From positions 124,001 through 188,000 of the forward strand of contig NZ_BBAS01000001.1 of the NCBI RefSeq assembly GCF_001311375.1: DNA of 64,000 bases, read 5' to 3'. The notes under the pieces were generated by a model that was not told the DNA's origin, searched no databases, and saw only the letters and a program-made list of their open reading frames with translations. The position numbers and the translations under genes were made by a program. The stretch's first letter is position 1. Every line of letters begins with the position of its first letter. This DNA is from Limosilactobacillus equigenerosi DSM 18793 = JCM 14505. GTDB taxonomy: Bacteria; Bacillota; Bacilli; Lactobacillales; Lactobacillaceae. Below are positions 1 through 9,766 of the stretch, in pieces.

Positions 1-769
1 CATCAATCCGTTTTAATTGATAACCGTTAATTTTAAAGTAGATTCCCAAGTAATCAATCATTTGGTATCTAAGTTTAGCTGATAAATCATGCTGACTGAC
101 TTGATTAAGCAACAAACTCCGTAACGCTGCTGCTTCATAACTACTTGGCACTAATTTTACCAAAGCTTGTGTATGGGATGTCAACGCTCCATATGGTAAA
201 TAAGTGGCAACATCAAAACCCGCAATTGCCCCAATAATGGATGATAACCGACTAAACGTCGTTGATGAATGAATAAACAAAATAATAATGAGGTTTAATA
301 AAGTAGCAACTAACGAACCAAGCCCCATATATCCTAACGACGGCCAAATCACTCCCGTAGGAATCAAAATTCGATCAACCAGTTTGAAATACCCCATCAT
401 TACCAATAGCGTAATAACTTGCATCATAAAACTAATTAGCGTCCCTGATAATACATACGCTAAATTTTGCTTAACTACGGATACATCGGTCAAACTCAAA
501 TCATCAATCGTCCGGGATTCTCGATCTTTAACTAATTGTCCTAACGCTTGAAAAGAAGTTGTAATGCCAGCAATACTGACAATTCCCGCCGTCATCCACA
601 AATCTAGTAATTCCTTAATATTAGAAATCAATTTCCAATTAGCTTCCAAATTCGATTGTAAAAAACCAATAAAGATAACAAAGGAAATTAACGCGCCTAA
701 ACAAGACATTACCACCCCAGCTCGATTCGAAAAATAAATTTTAATATTTCGTTGGACTAATGCCACCAT
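1..769 (-). CDS. ABC-2 type transporter permease, partial (3' end outside window)
   Basis: Membrane subunit of an ABC exporter; the substrate cannot be told from sequence. The minus-strand frame opens with ATG at 769 and stays open to the window edge (256 codons, C-terminus missing). It shows an N-terminal basic stretch (LVQRNIKIYFSNRAG) followed by about five hydrophobic segments, the pattern of ABC-2 (DrrB-like) permeases. Its start overlaps the stop of the upstream ATPase by one base (TAATG), so the two are translationally coupled and form one transporter. Confidence 0.75.
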   Translation of the reverse strand, partial: MVALVQRNIKIYFSNRAGVVMSCLGALISFVIFIGFLQSNLEANWKLISNIKELLDLWMTAGIVSIAGITTSFQALGQLVKDRESRTIDDLSLTDVSVVKQNLAYVLSGTLISFMMQVITLLVMMGYFKLVDRILIPTGVIWPSLGYMGLGSLVATLLNLIIILFIHSSTTFSRLSSIIGAIAGFDVATYLPYGALTSHTQALVKLVPSSYEAAALRSLLLNQVSQHDLSAKLRYQMIDYLGIYFKINGYQLKRID

Positions 770-1624
770 TATTGCAACTCCTTTCCTGTTACTGCAATGA
801 ATGCATCATCAATTGATCCCTGGCGATATTCAAACTCAATAATGTCCGTCTGAAATTCCTGCAATAACTTTAAAACTGCTTGCGTTGATAATGAACTTAC
901 TTCCACCTTTCCGGCATTAATTACTTTAGCTTGATAATTATTCAATAACTTTTCTGGGTTCGCCATTGCAATTGTTAATTTCGAAGGGGCATATTGCTGC
1001 TTAATTTCACTCGCTGACCCTTTAACTAACAGCTGACCATTTTCAAGAATATACATTTGATCTGCATTGGCAGCTTCTTCAAGATAATGCGTTGTCAAAA
1101 AAATCGTTAAACCATACGCTGTTTGTAATTGTTGCAATAAATTCCAAATGGCTAATCTAGTTTGCAAATCCAGTCCAGTGGTCGGTTCATCTAAAAATAA
1201 TAAATCTGGTTTATCAATCAGAGCCCGTACAATATCAACTCGTCTTTTTTTGACCACCCGACAACATTCCATATTTCTGAGATAAAAACTTTTTCACCCC
1301 AATCACCTCAATCAATTGCGCCAACCATTCTTTAGAGGCGTGTTTATATAATCGTAAGCGTAAATTTAAATTATCACTAACGGTTAAGCTATCATCTAAA
1401 ACACTAGTTTGAAACACGACCCCCATTTTTAAATTTTGGGCATACGTAATCCTCCCCTCTGTTGGGGCTAATAATCCCATTAAAATATTTATCGTGGTCG
1501 ATTTTCCCGCTCCATTAGTACCTAAATAAGCAACTAATTGTCCTTGATCAATATTTAAATTAACATTCTTTAAAACCGTTTTTTTACCGTAACGTTTCGT
1601 TAAATTTCTTGCTTCAATCAACAT
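769..1624 (-). CDS. ABC transporter ATP-binding protein (frameshifted)
   Basis: Nucleotide-binding subunit that energises the adjacent ABC-2 permease. The Walker A (GTNGAGKST) and Q-loop (VFQ) lie in the first 129 codons. The signature LSGGQKxR spans the frame break, and Walker B (LLFLDEPTTGLD) and the H-loop (TTHYLEE) lie in the second frame. The break is at a run of seven T (1245-1251; A on the coding strand), where six would give a single 284-aa protein, a normal length for DrrA-like ATPases. A sequencing error is more likely than real loss. Start ATG at 1624 is preceded by GGAAA. Confidence 0.8.
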
Positions 1625-1787
1625 TTCAAGTTAATTTCCTTTCTTGTCTATGTTGATAGCATACAAATTTAACCATCATCCGTATCGCGTAACTTGATAA
1701 CTGGTTTAGGTATTGACATAAAAGGTATTAATTCATACATCAATTTGAATTTCAAATCGATAAAAATTAATTTGACCATGTCATTAA

Positions 1788-1831
1788 TTAAAAATCCACC
1801 ACTTAGAATATTAAAATTCTGAATGGTGGAT
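1788..1831 (-). terminator. intrinsic terminator, minus strand
   Basis: ATCCACCA (1794-1801) pairs with TGGTGGAT (1824-1831), with further pairing towards the loop. Read on the minus strand, the stem is followed by a T-rich tract. It would end transcription of the short minus-strand frame upstream. The rest of 1625-1935 is AT-rich and shows no gene. Confidence 0.6.
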
Positions 1832-1935
1832 CTCATTTTAAATCTAATCTATAAAAACTACCAAAAACTGCTATTATTTTGTTGAATCCAATAATTACCT
1901 TAACGCCAATTACCCAAACATCTTATAAATTATGT

Positions 1936-2118
1936 TTAAAAAAAATTAACCGTATCGAACCATGAACGATAGGCATCTTGCATTACGCTTACTTTATTTC
2001 TTTTGCTATATCTATTATTAGGCTGAAAAGGTATTGTTAACATATGTCCACTATTCTGAAAACTTTTGATAACCACACTTACATTATTATGGTTATTTTC
2101 TATTCTGTTCTTTAGCAA
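1936..2118 (-). pseudogene. remnant of an unrecognised protein gene
   Basis: A minus-strand open frame of about 60 codons from a TTG, ending in FDTVNFF. The frame stays open upstream without a convincing ATG or ribosome binding site and runs into the antisense of the T-box leader, where it cannot be a real gene. The composition is AT-rich, and Asn/Lys/Ser-rich in protein. A terminator follows it. I recognise no family. It may be the 3' end of a gene cut when the T-box/metabolic module arrived. Low confidence that it is expressed. Confidence 0.3.
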
Positions 2119-2250
2119 AATGCACGATTTATAGGAATCCCAAACCTCATCTTCAACACTACAAATAAGAGAATCTAATATATTTTGAGTTGATTTCTTC
2201 TTGACATTCGTATGAATACGTTCTATATTATTAGAAAATTCTAATCTTTT

Positions 2251-2526
2251 TATAATGATGCGTTGATGAGAAGAGTAAGGGTAACTAACTTCTAACAGTG
2301 ACTACTAATGGTGAGAAGGTAGGTATTTGGTTACCGTGAAGATGAGCTCTGAGCAATGATGAATGGTCAGAACGACTGGCTATGATTCCGGAAGGATCCG
2401 TTACCATCCCTGGTATTTAAGATTACTTTCTTAAGTACTGTTGAGGCTGATAGTAATATCAGTGAATTTGGGTGGTACCACGTTATTGACGTCCCTAGGT
2501 GAGATTTCTTACCTAGGGATTTTTTA
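2251..2526 (+). promoter_or_regulatory. T-box riboswitch (tRNA-sensing leader)
   Basis: A -10 element TATAAT at 2251-2256 precedes a leader with T-box hallmarks: a stem I start with AGAAGAGTA (about 2269), the conserved T-box GGGTGGTACCACG (2470-2482) that pairs with the uncharged tRNA acceptor end, and a terminator TCCCTAGGT/ACCTAGGGA followed by six T (2492-2525). Uncharged tRNA would favour the antiterminator and switch on the two PLP-enzyme genes downstream. ATG triplets in stem I (around 2358-2366) and the nature of the genes suggest tRNA-Met, but I cannot fix the specifier codon by eye. Confidence 0.9.
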
Positions 2527-2544
2527 GTTAAGGAGGAAATAATA

Positions 2545-3696
2545 ATGACTGAATTTAATACCAAATTAGTCCATCAACCGGCGCAACATGATAATAATAC
2601 CGGTGCCGTTACCGTTCCAATTTATAAGGCCACGACCTTTAAATATCCAGAAGTGTGTGCACAAATCAAAGACGATTATTCACGTTCAGGTAACCCAACG
2701 CGACGGGCGGTTGAAGAGCAATTAGCTGCTTTGGAGGAAGGCGATTACGGCTTTTGTTTTTCGTCGGGAATGGCAGCGATCCATGCCGCACTGGCAATCT
2801 TTAAAAAAAAGGTGATCACTTGCTTGTTGGAAACCAGATTTATGGCGGGACATTTCGGCTACTTCATGAATTCTTTAAGCGGTGGGGGTTAACGATTACT
2901 GCTGTTGATACCCGAGATTTAAGTGCCATCGAACAGGCGATTCAGCCAAATACCAAGGCAATCTATTTTGAGCCAGTTACTAATCCGTTACTTAAGGTAA
3001 CTTCAATCAGTCAGGTTTCCCAGTTAGCGCATCAATATAATTTATTAACAATTGTTGATAATACCTTCTTAAGTCCTTATCTGTTGCGACCACTGAATCT
3101 TGGTGCAGACATCGTCATTCATAGTGCAACAAAGTATCTTTAGGGGCATTCTGATATTTCCGCAGGAGCAGTGGTAGTTAGAGACCAATCTTTGGCAGAA
3201 CGGGTTTACTTTATTCAAAATGCTCTGGGTGCAGTTCTTTCTCCTGAAGACAGCAATGAGCTAGCAAGGGGAATCAAAACACTCGGGATCCGTCTTGAAC
3301 GTCAAATGGAGAATGTAAAAAGGATTATTCATTACCTTCAAGAATCAAATGCGGTTCAAAAAAATTTACTATCCTGGACTATCCGATCTTCCGGGATACC
3401 AAGAATTACGAAAAGAGGCCCGGGGAGCTGGAGGAGTATTTTCATTTGAGCTTACTGAACAGGTTAACCCGAGTGAGTTCGTTAACCACCTTCAACTATT
3501 TAAGTTAGCAGTTAGTTTAGGTGCCGTAGAAAGCCTGGTGGAGCTTCCAAGTAAGATGAGTCACGCTGAGTTAACCCCTGAAGAACAACTTGCTGCTGGT
3601 ATTAAGCCGGGATTAATTCGGATGTCTGTCGGAATTGAAGATTATCGTGACCAAGTTAGTGATATTCAACAGGCATTCGAAAAGGCCCACAATTAG
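2545..3696 (+). pseudogene. cystathionine gamma-synthase/beta-lyase family, degenerate
   Basis: Fold-type I PLP enzyme of methionine/cysteine trans-sulfuration. The pieces align in order to the family: N-terminal IYKATTF, SGMAAIHAAL, the YGGTFR loop, VDNTFLSPY, the PLP-lysine motif HSATKYL, and a C-terminal GLIRMSVGIED. Three lesions separate them: an eight-A run at 2803-2810 (off by +2 or -1), an in-frame TAG at 3141-3143 where the family has Ser (KYLSGH), and a seven-A run at 3358-3364 where six fits. The TAG is not an obvious homopolymer error, so real decay is plausible. Repaired length would be about 382 aa, normal. RBS AAGGAGG lies before ATG 2545. It is the first gene under the T-box. 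Confidence 0.75.
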
Positions 3697-3708
3697 GAGG
3701 AAATCTTT

Positions 3709-4827
3709 ATGTGTAAACAATCAATTGAAACAATCACTGCTCAAGCAGGAAGTCACTTAGACGGAAATAAGGCAGTTGCTTTACCGTTGTATTTTTCCTC
3801 AAATTATCGTCACGAATCACTAGCAGAGGCAAAAAGCTTTGATCCCCATCAAGGCTACACTTATTCACGAATTGCTACGCCTAACCGTTCCGTCCTTGAG
3901 CAAACGATGGCAAAACTAGAAGGTGGCACTGCTGGATTTGCCCTTAGTTCAGGGATGGCTGCTATTCAACTAGCCCTCAGTATTTTGAAAACAGGCGATC
4001 AATTAATTTCTTTGAATGACTTATATGGTGGAGACTTTCGTTATTTCCGTTATCTTCATAAACATTTTGGGATTAATTTTGACCAGTGGGATGGCCAACG
4101 GATTAGTGATTTACTACAGAAGATTACTCCACGGACAAAGGTAATTTGGTTAGAAACGCCATCTAATCCAACGATGAAAAAACTGAACATTGCTAAAATT
4201 GCTGCAGCAGTTCACAGTAAAAATACGCAAATTTTGGTGATCGTTGATAACACTTTCTATACACCGGTTTATCAGCGACCACTAACTGAAGGGGCGGATG
4301 TGGTTGTTCACTCGGCAACTAAGTACCTTTCTGGACATAATGATCTTTTGGGCGGAATTCTGGTTTGTAAGGACCGGAAGTTAGCGAAAGAATATTTTGA
4401 GTACTATATTACGACTGGTGATACGCTTGATTCTTTTGATTCATGGTTATTATTGCGAAGCCTGAAAACTCTAACAATCCGAGTTAAGCAGCACACGAAA
4501 AATGCCCAGGCAATTGTTAAATACTTAAAGGATGAACCCCGGATTGATAAGGTCCTTTATCCGGGGCAAGGTGGTATGATTAGTTTCTATGTAAAGGATG
4601 AAGCGGATGTAACAAGACTCCTTGACAATGTCAAAATTATTACTTTTGCCGAGAGCCTTGGTGGAGTTGAAAGTCTAATTACAATCCCGTACTACCAGAC
4701 ACATGCCGATGTTGAAATTGAGCAACGCCAGCGACTAGGAATTACCCCAAAGTTGCTTCGGTTGTCGGTAGGACTTGAAGCAGCTGATGACTTAATAGAA
4801 GATTTAAAACAAGCATTGGATTCTTGA
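3709..4827 (+). CDS. trans-sulfuration PLP enzyme (cystathionine beta-lyase/gamma-lyase-like)
   Basis: PLP-dependent C-S lyase or synthase acting on cystathionine, homocysteine or related thiols. The gene is intact at 372 aa. It has the YGGDFRYFRYL loop, VDNTFYTPVYQRP, and the PLP-binding lysine at about residue 205 in HSATKYLSGHND, then the C-terminal domain ending LLRLSVGLE. It starts 12 bases after the degenerate paralogue with its own AGGAGG, so both would be controlled by the T-box. The family does not separate metB, metC and mdeA activities by motif alone. A loose inverted repeat at 4838-4880 may terminate it. Confidence 0.85.
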   Translation: MCKQSIETITAQAGSHLDGNKAVALPLYFSSNYRHESLAEAKSFDPHQGYTYSRIATPNRSVLEQTMAKLEGGTAGFALSSGMAAIQLALSILKTGDQLISLNDLYGGDFRYFRYLHKHFGINFDQWDGQRISDLLQKITPRTKVIWLETPSNPTMKKLNIAKIAAAVHSKNTQILVIVDNTFYTPVYQRPLTEGADVVVHSATKYLSGHNDLLGGILVCKDRKLAKEYFEYYITTGDTLDSFDSWLLLRSLKTLTIRVKQHTKNAQAIVKYLKDEPRIDKVLYPGQGGMISFYVKDEADVTRLLDNVKIITFAESLGGVESLITIPYYQTHADVEIEQRQRLGITPKLLRLSVGLEAADDLIEDLKQALDS

Positions 4828-4916
4828 TAAAAATAATGACCTTTAGAGTTCAGACTTTGCCGAGCTCTAAAAGGCCTTTTACGTATTATATAAGTTTTAT
4901 TTCGGCAGATTGTAAA

Positions 4917-5393
4917 ATTTAAGTTGAACATTTAAGTGGACAGAAAAACCCATCAAGGACGTTTCATGAGATATATCGCTAACTACTTAGGCTTTAGTAA
5001 GACCACGATCTTTAACGAACTTCACCGGCTAATCAGTCACGGCCGCTAAATTGAGGAGCGGCCTCATAAAATCGAAACTCGCCAGGAATTTGGTCACTTT
5101 GAAGCTGACACCGTGCTTTCTGGCAAACGTAAAGGTCAAGCTGTGGAGCGTAAGAGTCGCCTGACCATTGTTAAACGGCTCCATGGTCGCTACAGTCAGT
5201 CCTTGACTCAAGCCGTTTTGGAACTAGCTAGTCAACTTCAAGATAAGCTAAAAACGCTTACTGTGGATCATGGAAAAGAGTTTGCTAATTACCAGGCAAT
5301 TGAGCAGCTAACTGGTACTAATGAAATGAATGTTTCAATACAACTAAACTTGATACGTTTTTTTATTTCCTCAAATGTCAAATTAAGTTAGAA
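4917..5393 (+). mobile_element. IS30-family element remnant (internally deleted, truncated transposase)
   Basis: One frame carries an HTH-like piece (LGFSKTTIFNELHRL), an in-frame TAA near 5047, then an IS30 DDE core: IEERPHKIETRQEFGHFEADTV with the first Asp, ERKSRLTIVKRLHGR, and TVDHGKEFANY with the second Asp. The frame leaves the family after EQLTGT (about 5325), before the catalytic Glu, so it is dead. Sequences around 4920-4940 and 5371-5393 resemble imperfect terminal inverted repeats. Segments between the HTH and core are missing. It lies directly beside the T-box module, which fits past mobility of that module (inference). Confidence 0.75.
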
Positions 5394-5540
5394 AAAGCAC
5401 CCAGCTTTTACACTGAATGCTTTCTTCATATGGCAAACACTTTGGCAAACAACCATATTGAATTAACAGTTTTTTTCGTAGGTATTCCTTTTTCTAAAGC
5501 CTATAATAACGGCTTTCCCCCACCAAGTTATATTATATCT

Positions 5541-7095
5541 TTATTCCCATTCAATCGTGGAAGGCGGTTTACTCGTAACATCGTATAGAATTCGGTTCAC
5601 ATGATCAACTTCATTCACAATCCGTGTCGAAACCGTTTGGAGAACTTCCCATGGTAACTTAGCAAAGTCAGCCGTCATCCCGTCAATACTCGTGACCGCG
5701 CGAATCCCGACGGCATAATCATATGTCCGACCATCACCCATCACCCCAACGGATTTCATATTCGTCAAGACGGTGAAATATTGCCAAACGTCTTTGGTTA
5801 AGCCAGCTTTTTTAATTTCTTCCCGTAAAATGGCATCACTTTCGCGGACAATCGCCAATTTTTCGGGCGTCACTTCGCCTAAGACCCGAATCCCTAAGCC
5901 TGGGCCAGGGAATGGTTGGCGCCAAACGAGGTCATGTGGTAAGCCAAGTTGTTCCCCAAGGGCGCGCGCTTCGTCCTTAAAGAGCGTCCGCAGTGGTTCG
6001 ATTAACTCAAAGCCTAATTCTTTTGGCAATCCTCCAACATTATGGTGCGACTTAATCGTTTGGGCGGTATCAGTCCCACTTTCAATCACATCCGTGTACA
6101 ACGTCCCTTGGGCTAAAAAGTCGGCATCCTTTAACTTGCGGGCTTCGTCATTAAACACTGCCACAAATTCGCGCCCAATGATTTTCCGCTTTTGTTCGGG
6201 TTCAGCCACTCCTTGCAGGGCCGTTAAGAACCGTTCACTAGCATCAACTTTGACAATTTTAATGCCCAAACCATCCGCTAAGGCCGCCATCACTTGATCG
6301 GCTTCATTTTTCCGCAACAGTCCGTGGTCAACAAAAATCGCCGTTAATTGATCCCCAACCGCACGTTGAAGTAAGGCGGCCGTCACCGAAGAATCAACCC
6401 CGCCGGAAATCCCAAGAATTACTTTTTTTGTCCCCAACTTGTTCGCGAATTTCCGCCACTTGGCGCTCAATAAAGTCGGCCATCGTCCAATTAGCTTGAG
6501 CACCACAAACTTGCTTGGCAAAATTAGCTAACATTTGGTTCCCAAATTCCGAATGCCGGACTTCAGGGTGGAATTGTAACGCATAGAATTGGCGCGCTTC
6601 ATCCGCCATGGCTGCCACCGGACAATTTTCACTCGTGGCAATCACTTTAAACCCAGTCGGGACGGTGGTTACTTTATCCCCGTGACTCATCCACACCGTT
6701 TGCGTTGTTGGCAAATCCTGAAATAGCAATGATTGTTCATCCGTTACTGTAATCGCCGCCCGGCCATATTCCGAATCATCCGCGGCCGATACCGTTCCGC
6801 CTAATTCATTGGCCATTAATTGCATCCCATAACAAATCCCCAAGATGGGAATTCCCAACTTAAAAATGGCCGGATCAACTTTAAACGCATCGGTCGCGTA
6901 AACACTATTGGGTCCCCCCGAAAAGATGATTCCCTTCGGATTAAAGGCCTTAATTTCAGCAATACTCATTTGATGTGAGCGTAGTTCCGAATAAATGCCG
7001 AGTTCTCGAATTCGCCGGGTAATCAATTGATTGTATTGACTTCCGAAATCGAGGACTAAAATCTTATCAACATCGACTGCTTGTGTCGTCATCAT
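5541..7095 (-). CDS. guaA: GMP synthase, glutamine-hydrolysing (frameshifted)
   Basis: Converts XMP to GMP using glutamine nitrogen and ATP, the last step of guanine nucleotide synthesis. The first frame has the class I glutaminase with nucleophile Cys in GICYGMQ (about residue 88) and the His/Glu motif LQFHPEV. The second frame has the ATP pyrophosphatase P-loop [17 protein letters not shown] and the dimerisation domain ending PPSTIEWE. The break is a seven-T run at 6423-6429 on the plus strand where six gives 517 aa, the usual length. Because this is a central gene, a sequence error is the best reading. RBS GGAG precedes ATG 7095. Confidence 0.93.
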
Positions 7096-7183
7096 CAGTT
7101 CTCCTTTTTAATTAACGAGGGGTGGCTAAAATTATCCGTATTGTACGTTCATTTCTCTCCTAGGTCAATCACTGATAGATAAA

Positions 7184-7212
7184 TTTCGCAATTAATTCTA
7201 ACTTGCTATAAT
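7184..7212 (+). promoter_or_regulatory. promoter of the relP-TCS operon
   Basis: TTTCGC (7184-7189) and TATAAT (7207-7212) are spaced by 17 bases and lie 28 bases before the relP start. The -10 is a consensus match and the -35 is weak. Confidence 0.5.
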
Positions 7213-7240
7213 TTAATCAATTAATTAGAGGAGTTAACTT

Positions 7241-7846
7241 ATGAATATTTATGGTGACCAGGCACAATATTTGCCGTTAATTTTAACCGATTTAGAAGAC
7301 CGCTTAACCGATCTCAATCAGGCCCAACCAACTAAATTATATGAACATTTAATTGGCCGCGTAAAAGCTGAACCTAGCATGATTGAAAAATGTCACCGCA
7401 AAGGGTATCCAGTCACTGCCCACAGTGCCCTGCGTGAATGTAAGGACGCAATTGCCATCCGCCTCGTTTGTCGCTTTATCGAAGACGTCTACACCACGGT
7501 TGCCGTTTTAAAGCAACTTGATTGGGCGCAAGTCGTAACCGAAAAAGATTACATTAAGAATGCCAAACCCAACGGCTACCGGAGTTATCACCTGATTTTA
7601 GCGGTTACTACCCCGTATCCCGACGTTGATGGTCACACGCCCGGGCAATACTTTGTCGAAATTCAACTCCGCACGATTGCCATGGATTCATGGGCCAGTT
7701 TGGAACACGAACTGAAGTACAAACAAAATATCGACCATCCCGAACGAATTGCCAAAGAATTGCAACGCTGTGCCGAAGAACTGGCAGCGTGTGATTTACA
7801 AATGCAAACCATTCGCCACTTAATTCACCAAGATGAGGAGGCCTAA
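7241..7846 (+). CDS. relP: small alarmone synthetase (RelP-like GTP pyrophosphokinase)
   Basis: Transfers pyrophosphate from ATP to GTP/GDP to make (p)ppGpp. At 201 aa it consists of one RelA_SpoT synthetase domain with no HD hydrolase, TGS or ACT domain. Visible motifs are the substrate loop YIKNAKPNGYRSYHL and the EIQLRT motif with its conserved Glu, then a helical C-terminus. GAGG precedes ATG 7241. The stop is two bases from the response regulator start, giving a synthetase-regulator-kinase operon like relPRS of Streptococcus mutans (known arrangement). RelQ-like naming is possible; the context favours RelP. Confidence 0.85.
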   Translation: MNIYGDQAQYLPLILTDLEDRLTDLNQAQPTKLYEHLIGRVKAEPSMIEKCHRKGYPVTAHSALRECKDAIAIRLVCRFIEDVYTTVAVLKQLDWAQVVTEKDYIKNAKPNGYRSYHLILAVTTPYPDVDGHTPGQYFVEIQLRTIAMDSWASLEHELKYKQNIDHPERIAKELQRCAEELAACDLQMQTIRHLIHQDEEA

Positions 7847-7848
7847 CG

Positions 7849-8538
7849 ATGAAAATTTTAGTTGCTGAAGACCAAGCCGACTTGGCCCGCTTACTCCAAA
7901 TTGCCATTGAACGCCAAGGTTTTACCGTTGACATTGCAAATAACGGCCAAGTTGCAGTTGACCTCGCCACGCAACATGCTTACGACGTCATGATTTTAGA
8001 TATTATGATGCCCGTTAAGGACGGCTTAACCGCCCTTAAAGAATTACGTCAAGCCGGCAATGATACCTATGTAATTATGCTTACTGCGATGGCGGAAATC
8101 GATGATCGCGTAACTGGGCTCGATGCTGGGGCCGATGACTATATGACGAAACCCTATTCGATTCAAGAATTAATGGCGCGGCTCCGCTCCCTTGATCGCC
8201 GCGATAAACAATTTGAAACCGGCCCAATTAACATTGCCAATTTAACGTTTGACCCCCAAGAACAACGCTTAGTCGCCCACACTTCGGTCCGCTTAGGGGC
8301 AACGGAAACGCGTGTCTTAAAACTGCTCCTTGCCAACCCTAATAAAGCCATTCCCGCCAGTCAATTACTTCAAGTTGGCTGGGAGAGCACTGATGGCGCC
8401 GACGAAACTGATTTGTGGATTACCGTTTCATATCTCAAGCAAAAGCTGGCAGCGATTGATGCTCACGTGACCATCACTGGGGAACAAAGTGGTCCCTTCA
8501 CGCTCATCACCACGGTAGGTAATCATCATGATGATTAA
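7849..8538 (+). CDS. OmpR-family response regulator
   Basis: DNA-binding regulator paired with the following kinase. The receiver domain (1-115) has the acidic pocket (ED at 7-8), phospho-acceptor Asp51 in MILDIMMP and Lys101 in MTKPYS. The C-terminal half has a winged-helix effector domain with a recognition region near WITVSYLKQKL, shorter in places than classical OmpR domains. It lies between relP and the kinase, overlapping the kinase by 11 bases. By analogy with RelR it may control the alarmone synthetase or stress genes, but the targets are not visible here. Confidence 0.88.
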   Translation: MKILVAEDQADLARLLQIAIERQGFTVDIANNGQVAVDLATQHAYDVMILDIMMPVKDGLTALKELRQAGNDTYVIMLTAMAEIDDRVTGLDAGADDYMTKPYSIQELMARLRSLDRRDKQFETGPINIANLTFDPQEQRLVAHTSVRLGATETRVLKLLLANPNKAIPASQLLQVGWESTDGADETDLWITVSYLKQKLAAIDAHVTITGEQSGPFTLITTVGNHHDD

Positions 8539-9766
8539 ACGGCTCCGGCAAACCTTCATTATTACCGCTTCGGCCGCCTTATTGCTCGTCATGTTAATCA
8601 TGGGGGGCGCGATTGTCGGGATTGCCAATTGGAAAACCGAAACGCGCGCCGAACAAATCATGACCATTTTAGCCCAACATAATGGCGAATTAAGCCACGC
8701 GCAGGCTACCCAACTCGCCCATCAAAAGCTCGGCAAGGACTTCACCGCTAACAACGTTTTTCAATACCGTTACGTAATTGCCAGTGAAACGAGTGATCAC
8801 CAATTAGGAATGATTGATCAGGCTAATTTCCCGAATTTACCTCGGGAAATTATCGCCACCTTAGTAAAACGTGCCCAACAAACCCCCGATAATCACGGGG
8901 TGTTATTATTAGGGAAAACCCAATATCGCTTCCAAAAACTAACCGGGCAACCGACGCGGTATTTATTCTTAGATCAAACTGCCATCGCCCAAACGCAGCG
9001 TGATTTAACGCGCTTTAGCGTACTGATTGGCTTAATTTGTTGGATAATTTTTACCATCGTGATCATCCTAATTGCCAACCGGGTCTTACAACCCATTATT
9101 GCCGCCGAACAACGCCAAAAACGGTTCATCACTAATGCTGGCCATGAATTAAAAACGCCCCTCGCCATTATTAGTGCTAATAATGAAATGGCTGAAATGT
9201 TGGACGGTCAAACCGAATGGACCACCAATAATACCCAACAAATCAAGCGATTGACTCGCTTAATTAACAATTTAATTAATTTAGCCCGTTTAGACGAAGA
9301 TCCCGAAATTAAACTCACCAAAATTGACGCCTCAAGCTTGGTGAATCAAGTTGTCAATGACTTTAAGCCATTACTGGAGAATCAAGGCCTCAAGCTAAAT
9401 TACCAAGTTAATCAAGGGGTCAAAGTGCTAGCCAACGCCAATTATTACACCGAACTTTGTAATATCTTGCTTGATAATGCCGTGAAGTATTGCGATCAAA
9501 ATGGGACCGTTACCGTGACCCTAACTAAGCATTCCCGTGGCAGCGAATTAGTCATTGGTAACACTTATCAAGCCGGAGCTAACCAAGATTACACCGAATT
9601 CTTTGATCGGTTTTACCGGCAAGATACGGCCCATCAAATTGACGGCCCCGCCGGCTTTGGCATTGGGCTCTCAATGGCGCAAAACCTCGCCACCATCTTT
9701 CAAGCTAAATTAGCCGTGACTTATCAACATCAGCAGATTTTCTTTCATGTTAAATTCAGGTCGTGA
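8528..9766 (+). CDS. sensor histidine kinase
   Basis: Membrane kinase phosphorylating the preceding regulator. It has two membrane segments (about residues 12-33 and 155-180) enclosing an extracytoplasmic sensor of about 120 residues, the H-box GHELKTPLA with His near 206, the N-box LLDNAVKYCD and the G-box GFGIGLSMAQN, for 412 aa in total. The start overlaps the regulator. The last codons (FRS, stop TGA at 9764-9766) are encoded by the start of a hairpin repeat (AGGTCGTGA), so the native C-terminus and stop seem to have been replaced by repeat sequence. Confidence 0.9.
   Translation: MMIKRLRQTFIITASAALLLVMLIMGGAIVGIANWKTETRAEQIMTILAQHNGELSHAQATQLAHQKLGKDFTANNVFQYRYVIASETSDHQLGMIDQANFPNLPREIIATLVKRAQQTPDNHGVLLLGKTQYRFQKLTGQPTRYLFLDQTAIAQTQRDLTRFSVLIGLICWIIFTIVIILIANRVLQPIIAAEQRQKRFITNAGHELKTPLAIISANNEMAEMLDGQTEWTTNNTQQIKRLTRLINNLINLARLDEDPEIKLTKIDASSLVNQVVNDFKPLLENQGLKLNYQVNQGVKVLANANYYTELCNILLDNAVKYCDQNGTVTVTLTKHSRGSELVIGNTYQAGANQDYTEFFDRFYRQDTAHQIDGPAGFGIGLSMAQNLATIFQAKLAVTYQHQQIFFHVKFRS

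Noticed and set aside
2119-2290. Upstream extension of the minus-strand frame at 1936-2118
   Set aside because: It reads into the antisense of the T-box leader, whose own features are strong; no start codon with RBS.
5391-5540. Possible hairpins near CATATGG/CCATATT
   Set aside because: Pairing is weak and the loop long; no clear terminator or gene.
5773-6297. 174-codon plus-strand frame opposite guaA
   Set aside because: Complementary shadow of a conserved gene; composition is that of an antisense frame.
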